11,740 nt of DNA from Hyphomicrobiales bacterium. Lineage in GTDB: Bacteria; Pseudomonadota; Alphaproteobacteria; Rhizobiales; JAJFHC01. The position numbers and the translations under genes are program-made. Position 1 is the stretch's first letter. Every line of letters starts with the position of its first letter. Below the pieces are notes generated by a model that saw only the letters and a list, made by a program, of their open reading frames with translations, made no database searches and was not told the origin of the DNA. This document shows, one piece after another, positions 7,189-11,740 of this stretch. The stretch is from NCBI GenBank assembly GCA_021775835.1, contig JAJFHC010000186.1, positions 1 to 11,740 on the forward strand, written 5' to 3'.

Positions 7189-8157
7189 ATGAAGGGCGTG
7201 GAACTTTATGCACGAGTGAGGCGGGCGGTTTTGGTCGACGGGATGAGCCGCCGGGAAGCGGCGCGTGTTTTCGGGATCGACCGCCGCACTGTTGACAAGA
7301 CGCTGGCGTTTTCGGTGCCGCCAGGCTATCGGCGCAGCAAACCGGTCCGCCGTCCCAAGCTTGATGCGTTCACCGGTGTCATCGACCATATCCTCGAGAG
7401 CGACACCAGGGTCCCCAGGAAGCAGCGCCATACCTCGAAGCGGATCTTCGAACGGTTGCGCGACGAGCATGATTTTACCGGCGGCATCACGATCGTGAAG
7501 GATTACATCTATGCCGCCCGTCAGCGCAGTGCCGAGATGTTCGTGCCGTTGTCGCATCCGCCGGGCCATGCCCAGGTGGACTTTGGCGAAGCGCTTGGTG
7601 TGATCGGAGGTATCGAGCGCAAGATCCACTTTCTGGCGATGGACCTGCCCCAGTCCGATGGCTGTTTCGTGAAGGCCTATCCGGGCGAGACGACGGAGGC
7701 CTTTTGTGACGGCCATGTTTCGGCGTTTGCGTTCTTTGGCGGAGTTCCCCGGTCGATACTGTACGACAATACCAAGATCGCGGTTGCCCGCATTCTGGGC
7801 GATGGCCGGCGCAAGCGCACACGGGTGTTCAGCGAACTTGTGTCCCACTATCTGTTCGAGGACCGTTTTGGCCGACCCGGCAAGGGTAACGACAAGGGCA
7901 AAAACGGCAAACGCGAGTTCGTACAGATCCTGCGCCTTATGGAGACGTTCCCGCTTGATGATGTGGAGGCCGGGATCAACAGCGCCCTGGAGCGCGGCAC
8001 CATCGGGTTTGATGCGGTAAAACATCTGGTGCTGTGCCGGATCGAACGGCGCCCGCCGCGCCTTGACTTGACCGTCTATCCCTATCTGCCCAGGGCCCAT
8101 GTGGCGGCCACGCGCCCGGGGGCCTACATGAGTCTGTTGTCGGGGAGCCGGTCATGA
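7189..8157 (+). pseudogene. istA: IS21 transposase IstA, in-frame internal deletion
   Basis: This encodes 322 residues, whereas IS21-family IstA proteins of this type are about 500. The N-terminal helix-turn-helix (about 18-40, MSRREAARVFGIDRRTVDK) and first part of the retroviral-type integrase core are present. They include the first catalytic aspartate in AQVDFGEA (Asp131) and the second in LYDNTK (Asp193). After FEDRFGRPGKGNDKGK (to 238) the protein jumps directly to NGKREFVQIL, which in full-length relatives lies about 170-180 residues further on. The third catalytic residue, the glutamate that normally follows this DKGK, is therefore missing, as is the beta-barrel region. The frame stays open to TGA at 8155-8157. 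I chose the ATG at 7189, which follows a purine-rich GAGGGCGAGG stretch; a TTG at 7174 is the alternative. It overlaps istB by ATGA. The product is almost certainly not an active transposase. Confidence 0.85.
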
Positions 8158-8909
8158 ACGATACACCCCAACTGCTGCTCGCCCATCACCTGAAGGCCCT
8201 GAAGCTGCCGACGTTCCTGCGCGAGTATGACAAGGTCGCCCGGCAGTGCGCCACCGAAGGCGTAGACCATCCCCGATATCTTCTGCGCCTGGCCGAACTG
8301 GAGTTGATCGACCGGGAACGGCGCATGGTCGAGCGGCGGATCAAGGCGGCAAGGTTCCCTGCCGTCAAAAGTCTCGACAGCTTCGAGTTCAAGGCGATCC
8401 CCAGCCTCAACAAGATGCTGGTCCTGGAACTGGCGCGGTGTGACTACATCGACGCACAGGAAAACATCATCGCCGTGGGCAATTCCGGAACCGGCAAGAC
8501 ACACGTCGCCCTGGGGCTCGGACTGGCGGCCTGCCAGAAGGGTCTGACCACGGGCTTCGTCACCGCGTCCGCCCTGGTTCATGAGTTGCTCGAGGCTCAC
8601 GACGAGAAGCGCCTCTTGCGCCTGCAGAAGCAACTGGCCAAATACCGGCTCCTGATCATCGATGAACTGGGATACGTGCCCCTGTCGCCAACCGGTGCCG
8701 AACTGCTCTTCGAGGTCTTCTGGCAGCGCTACGAACGCGGCTCGACCATCGTCACATCAAACCTGCCGTTTGATGAGTGGACCGGTATCTTCGGTTCCGA
8801 ACGCCTCACCGGCGCACTGCTCGACCGGCTTACCCATCATGTCCACATCCTGGAAATGAATGGCGAAAGCTTCCGGCTCAAACACAGCCGCAAGCGCACT
8901 ACCAAATAA
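8154..8909 (+). CDS. istB: IS21 transposition helper ATPase IstB
   Basis: This encodes a 251-residue DnaA/DnaC-like AAA+ ATPase that selects target DNA and activates IstA in IS21 transposition. The N-terminal region (1-95) is the usual helical IstB domain (LLAHHLKALKLPTFLREY). Walker A is GNSGTGKTH at 109-117. Walker B is LLIIDELGY at 166-174. Sensor-1-like TIVTSNLPF is at 198-206. Length and motifs indicate an intact enzyme. The start overlaps the istA stop (ATGA), typical of translational coupling in this family. Because the partner IstA copy is truncated, this IstB could only act with an IstA supplied by another, full-length copy. Confidence 0.95.
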   Translation: MNDTPQLLLAHHLKALKLPTFLREYDKVARQCATEGVDHPRYLLRLAELELIDRERRMVERRIKAARFPAVKSLDSFEFKAIPSLNKMLVLELARCDYIDAQENIIAVGNSGTGKTHVALGLGLAACQKGLTTGFVTASALVHELLEAHDEKRLLRLQKQLAKYRLLIIDELGYVPLSPTGAELLFEVFWQRYERGSTIVTSNLPFDEWTGIFGSERLTGALLDRLTHHVHILEMNGESFRLKHSRKRTTK

Positions 8910-9024
8910 TCCTGATCAAAGCCCTCAAAACCCAGCTTGCCCACAGTCCCCGCACTGCTGCGTCAGCCATCCGGGGGCACGCCGCAGCACGGGGCCTATG
9001 GACAACCTTCCGCAACGCCAAAGT

Positions 9025-9067
9025 GGTGTACTTTTGCTCCGGCCAAGTGGTGGAGTCTTACTCCGGC
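9025..9067. repeat. IS21 right-end transposase binding repeats
   Basis: Two inverted-orientation copies of the 19-bp repeat, 9025-9043 and 9049-9067, are separated by 5 bp and followed by the tip ending in CA at 9074. Confidence 0.8.
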
Positions 9068-9074
9068 GTTGACA

Positions 9075-9431
9075 CCGGGTCGATGAAATTAGTTAAGTGT
9101 AGACGCTTCCTTGAATTTTTTTCGTGGAATGAACGGCTTGCGCAATCCACGAGCGAGGCATAACGTCTGAAGAGTCAACTCTGTCCCCTCCTTGGAGAGA
9201 TGTTGTTCAAAGTGGAAAATGCACTGCCCCGCCACTCCCCCCGTTTGTGGTGGGGCTTTTTCATTTGTTATGACAGCGCACGGACTGAAGGGTCTTTCTT
9301 GAGCCGAGAACCTCGTAGGGGGCTTGCTCTACATTCAGGGGTTTAATCACCCGAACACGACCGAACTGTCGCAAACAAAGAAGCAGGCAAATTCGCCCTT
9401 GCTGCACTGACTTAAAACCAAGGGGAACTCC
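9075..9431. other. Intergenic region right of the IS21 element
   Basis: This is 357 bp with no supportable gene. It holds one strong terminator (9226-9262) not preceded by any recognisable gene, and the ribosome binding site of the MFS gene (aaggggaactcc just before 9432). No promoter was identified with confidence. Confidence 0.5.
9226..9262 (+). terminator. Orphan Rho-independent terminator
   Basis: The stem gccccgccac / gtggtggggc (9226-9235 with 9247-9256, one G-T pair) has an 11-base loop and is followed by ttttt. Only the plus orientation has the T run. No gene is found immediately upstream. It may therefore mark the end of a gene lost when the IS21 copy arrived, or of a small RNA. Confidence 0.75.
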
Positions 9432-10694
9432 ATGCGCCGTGCACTCATAGATAACTGGACGCTTTTTCTTGGCATGGCCATGTTAATGGTCGCCAATGGT
9501 CTGCTGGTCACCCTTTTATCAATCCGGGGGGCAGGACTGGGATTTTCGCCACTGACCATTTCAATCATGCAGGCCTGTTATCCCCTGGGTGCGCTGATCG
9601 GTACGATTGCTGTGCCTTGACTTGTTGAAAAAGTTGGCCATATCCGAGTTTTTTCGGCACTGGCCTCAATGGTCTCAATCGCGGCGATCGTTCACTTGCT
9701 AACAAGCGACCCGCTGAGTTGGAGTGGGATGCGTTTCCTCGCCGGTGTCTGCTTTCCTGGTCTTTATGTCGTCACCGAAAGCTGGCTGAACGCCAAAAGT
9801 GAAAACCGAATCCGGGCGCAGGTATTGTCAGTGTATTTCATTATCCAGACACTCGGGCCGGCGCTTGGGACCGCACTTGTTGGCTTCCCCGATCCGACTG
9901 GCAACCTGATGTTCGGGATTGTCTCGATTCTGATCTCAGTATCTATTGTTCCGCTGCTCTTGTCTGGCATCCATGCCCCAGACTTTACTGCCCCTGACCG
10001 TATGACTGTGACCAAACTATACCGGGTGTCGCCCATGGCAGTGACCGGCATCACACTGATGAGCGTGGGTGTCTCGGCGTGGTTTATCGCACTGCCGCTG
10101 TATGCCCTGAATCATGGGTTTTCCGCCGCACAGGCCTCGGGTGTTCTGGTGGTGGCAATGATTGCAGCCGGGGTTGTCCAATATCCTATCGGCTGGATAT
10201 CTGACAAGACCGACAGGCGCAACGTAGTGATCTGGCTTAGTTTGATTGCTGCTTTGGCTGCGACCTGGCTGGCGATTGACGACTCGCAGATTGTGATCGG
10301 TTTTGCGGTGATCGCGGCCATGACATTACCGGTCTATTCAATCCTTGCAGCACACGCCAATGACCAGCTACTGCCCGCACAGGTTGTGCCGGCCAGCGGC
10401 ACGATGGTGTTTCTTCTGCAGCTTGGTCAGGTTTTCGGCATGTTGCTGGGCCCCAATGTCATCATCATGGCTGACGGGCGCGGATTGCAAATACTGGTTG
10501 GACTCATCAGCATTGGTGTCGCCCTGTTTGCCATGGCGCGACGTATCACAAGCGAGGCACCAGAAGAAACCGGCGAAGTGCAGGCCATGGGTGTTATCGG
10601 TGTTGCTCAGCCGGGCAACTTGCTCAATGTAATCCCCCCGTCCTCGGACAGATGCATCACCCATCCTACTTTCAAATCTCAGCCAATCACTTAA
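9432..10694 (+). pseudogene. MFS transporter (YcaD-like), inactivated by one TGA codon
   Basis: The frame opened by ATG 9432, with AAGGGGA about 6 bases upstream, encodes a major-facilitator permease of 420 residues. It is closed at codon 63 by TGA (9618-9620) in the context GTIAVP-stop-LVEKVGHIRVFSALASMVSI. The same frame then runs uninterrupted to 10694. Relatives have an arginine here, so a CGA-to-TGA transition is the simplest cause. Downstream features include FLAGVCFPGLYVVTESWLNA, typical of YcaD-type MFS proteins, and the loop motif WISDKTDRR (about 255-263). There are about 12 predicted helices in total. The last about 40 residues are a polar, non-membrane tail. A restart at ATG 9669 would give a 341-residue protein lacking the first helices, unlikely to transport. 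The gene may have been a target of the LysR regulator across the IS21 insertion. The substrate is unknown. Confidence 0.85.
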
Positions 10695-10942
10695 GCACGT
10701 CAAACTGTTACAAGAAAACAACGATTAACGGTTTCTTTACGAATCTGTCACTGTGTTGCACGAATCACACACCTCAAGGTTCTTGCCCGGGGACGGCAAG
10801 GAAGGCCTGTTGCGTTACCAGAGAGTCTGTTGATGGCCGATTGTGTTGCAAAAGTCGGTTGAGCATTTTTGCGAACAGTGATTCTATTTCCCTAGTGCAT
10901 CAGCTTTGGAGACGGTGTGATGATGGGGCGTCAGACACGAGG
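10695..10942. other. Non-coding stretch with IS-end-like sequences
   Basis: There is no gene here. Two tgtgttgca motifs (about 10752-10760 and 10843-10851) resemble ends of IS5/IS6-type elements in alphaproteobacteria, but this is from memory and weak. A short hairpin cttgcc/ggcaag lies at about 10784-10802 without a T run. The open frame at 10652-11059 overlaps the MFS end and the next gene antisense, and is not supported. Confidence 0.3.
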
Positions 10943-11374
10943 TCAGGAACAGCTGTTTCTCCACTCCGCGTGGGTTTTGGGAAATCTGCCATTCTCTCGC
11001 CATTCAAGCTTTCGTCGTTCGCGCAGGTCAGCGGCGATGTACAATTTCAATTCACTTAGGTGATCATAGTTGTAGGAGAAAACATCCCCTTTCGCCGCGC
11101 TGATTTGCAGCCACAAATGACAGCCAGCGGTTGGACCTAGCTGTCTATTGTGGTGAGAGTATCGAACACAATGCAACAGTCTAACATGTCCGCATGGATG
11201 GCAGCTCAGTTGTCGTGAACCAAATGGACGCCGATGTACAAAGTTCCGCACCTGTTTCTTTGCACAGGACCGGCCTCTAGACACAGTTTTTGAGCAGCAG
11301 CACGGGCATCGAATCAGAGCCTCATCTAACCACTGATGCCACTGGACGAACTCGAGATCCTGATGTCGCAACAT
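10943..11374 (-). CDS. Small hypothetical protein with putative zinc ribbon
   Basis: This encodes 143 residues of unknown function. Two cysteine pairs, CPCC at 23-26 and CHPC at 58-61, are spaced like a zinc ribbon. A conserved-looking C-terminal block follows: GCHLWLQISAAKGDVFSYNY (84-103), then DHLSELKLYIAADLRERRK. This combination (ribbon, then a W-rich strand and an amphipathic helix ending in RERR) resembles small uncharacterised proteins common in Rhizobiales genomes, often found in mobile regions. The part after residue 122 looks atypical and may reflect a frameshifted or eroded C-terminus. I chose ATG 11374; a TTG at 11392 would add six residues. Its ribosome binding site is weak. It is convergent with the MFS pseudogene. 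I cannot assign a function. Confidence 0.5.
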   Translation of the reverse strand: MLRHQDLEFVQWHQWLDEALIRCPCCCSKTVSRGRSCAKKQVRNFVHRRPFGSRQLSCHPCGHVRLLHCVRYSHHNRQLGPTAGCHLWLQISAAKGDVFSYNYDHLSELKLYIAADLRERRKLEWRENGRFPKTHAEWRNSCS

Positions 11375-11470
11375 AGGTTTGTTTTGTTCCAATCAACGCC
11401 GTCGATCGTATATCCCTTGATTAAACTTCAGTCCAATGCGCCATACATACCACCAGGAGACACTCAAGAG

Positions 11471-11510
11471 CCCCTGTCGTCCCTTACGGGAGTGTCACGG
11501 CAGGGGTTTT
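11471..11510 (+). terminator. Strong orphan hairpin terminator, possible small RNA end
   Basis: The outer stem cccctgtcg / cggcagggg (11471-11479 with 11498-11506, one G-T pair) encloses a nested tccc/ggga hairpin and is followed by tttt. The T run is only on the plus side. No plus-strand gene ends here, because the nearest upstream gene is on the minus strand. The hairpin may therefore terminate a short non-coding transcript starting somewhere in 11375-11450. Confidence 0.6.
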
Positions 11511-11574
11511 GCTGTGTGAAGTTTGTAAAGACCGGAGTTTTTTTGTTGCGCGTCAGCCTCCGACATGTCCATGA

Positions 11575-11602
11575 TTGCCTTGCATTGAGGCGTATATATA
11601 TT
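11575..11602 (+). promoter_or_regulatory. Candidate sigma-70-type promoter for the gene at 11660
   Basis: A TTGCCT at 11575-11580 and TATATT at 11597-11602 are separated by 16 bp, leaving about 50 bp of leader. Both match the housekeeping consensus reasonably, but the AT-rich alternating stretch would give such matches by chance fairly often. Confidence 0.35.
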
Positions 11603-11659
11603 CGGTACAGCCGGTCAATTGAGGTTCGTGCGCTGCCGAAATTTCGGAGAAGACCAACT

Positions 11660-11740
11660 ATGTTGAAGTCCCTTACGATAGCTTGTGTTCTTGTGCTATT
11701 CAGTCTGCCTGCCTGGGCAGACTGCGAGGCGGATCTCGTC
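11660..11740 (+). CDS. N-terminus of a secreted protein (runs off the window)
   Basis: Only 27 codons are present: MLKSLTIACVLVLFSLPAWA followed by DCEADLV. This is a typical signal peptide with a Lys, a hydrophobic core and an A-W-A cleavage site. The mature protein would begin DCEAD and be exported to the periplasm, and the early cysteine may form a disulfide. GGAGA lies 9 bases before the ATG, and a promoter candidate is at 11575-11602. The family cannot be recognised from this fragment. Confidence 0.7.
   Translation, partial: MLKSLTIACVLVLFSLPAWADCEADLV

Larger units (their letters stand above)
7080..9074 (+). mobile_element. IS21-family insertion sequence with internally deleted istA
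   Basis: This is a 1,995-bp element carrying istA and istB in one overlapping operon. The ends are TG...CA: the left begins tgagaacgccggag, and the right, reversed, begins tgtcaacgccggag. Each end carries two copies of a 19-bp repeat of the form gccggag-(7 nt)-tccacc. The copies are at 7087-7105 and 7135-7153 on the left and, inverted, 9025-9043 and 9049-9067 on the right; one right copy has tacacc. Multiple terminal repeats are characteristic of IS21. The flanks (cgttagac and ccgggtcg) show no target duplication. The element is richer in GC than its surroundings. Confidence 0.88.
11375..11659. other. Intergenic region with a terminator and a promoter candidate
   Basis: This 285-bp region has no supported gene. 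It contains the hairpin at 11471-11510 and the promoter and ribosome binding site of the gene starting at 11660. A 28-codon frame from 11436 lies inside the hairpin and is not called. Confidence 0.5.

Noticed and set aside
6946..8100. 384-codon minus-strand open frame
   Set aside because: It is antisense to istA in GC-rich sequence; the istA frame has clear catalytic motifs, so this is a shadow.
8124..8633. 169-codon minus-strand open frame
   Set aside because: It is antisense to istB and has no independent support.
9618..9620. TGA as a recoded codon (selenocysteine or other)
   Set aside because: The residue in relatives is arginine, no selenocysteine-insertion hairpin is evident, and MFS transporters are not selenoproteins. 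A nonsense mutation is simpler.
10652..11059. 135-codon plus-strand frame
   Set aside because: It overlaps the MFS end out of frame and the zinc-ribbon gene antisense, and has no recognisable feature.
1..11740. CRISPR arrays, tRNA or rRNA genes, toxin-antitoxin pairs, phage or defence genes
   Set aside because: No regularly spaced repeats, no clover-leaf or TψC-type motif in a suitable context, and none of the coding regions matches such families.

Overview
The window looks like an accessory, decaying stretch of an alphaproteobacterial chromosome or plasmid, most likely Rhizobiales-like. This is inferred from the style of the LysR regulator, DUF418 protein, PsiE remnant, histidine phosphatase, rhizobial-type IS21 element and zinc-ribbon protein. 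No rRNA, tRNA or other taxonomic marker is present, so the assignment is soft. Most of the window looks moderate in GC by eye, while the IS21 element is visibly richer in GC and so probably a recent arrival.

Layout. Positions 1-330 hold the 3' end of an IS (IS1182/IS5-type transposase C-terminus, broken by a nonsense codon) and its terminal repeat. A shattered psiE-family gene follows (461-749), then a secreted histidine phosphatase on the minus strand (885-1484). A 160-bp MITE-like element lies at 1652-1811, with imperfect inverted ends related to the end of the first IS. Then come three intact-looking minus-strand genes: a dicarboxylate/amino acid:cation symporter (1942-3273) with an in-frame 15-bp tandem duplication, a DUF418 membrane protein (3681-5063), and a two-CBS-domain protein (5234-5755). 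A possible small gene remnant sits between the first two of these.

A LysR regulator (5981-6835, minus) follows, with a clean palindrome just upstream of it. An IS21-family element (7080-9074) comes next; its ends and istB are intact, but istA has lost about a third of its length, including the expected catalytic glutamate. On the far side of the IS21 copy are an orphan terminator (9226-9262) and an MFS transporter gene (9432-10694, plus) killed by one TGA codon. The right end holds a minus-strand zinc-ribbon-like small protein (10943-11374), a strong orphan hairpin terminator (11471-11510) and the first 27 codons of a secreted protein (from 11660).

How it fits together. The genes do not form one pathway; each transporter or enzyme stands alone with its own intergenic region. 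The common theme is mobile-element damage: two IS-derived sequences, one MITE-like element, two or three pseudogenes and an IS21 copy without a visible target duplication. I found no CRISPR array, toxin-antitoxin pair, phage gene or recognisable defence system. The most informative points are the internally deleted IS21 element, the TGA-interrupted MFS gene, the in-frame duplication in the symporter, the LysR palindrome, and the psiE remnant that requires two frames to read.
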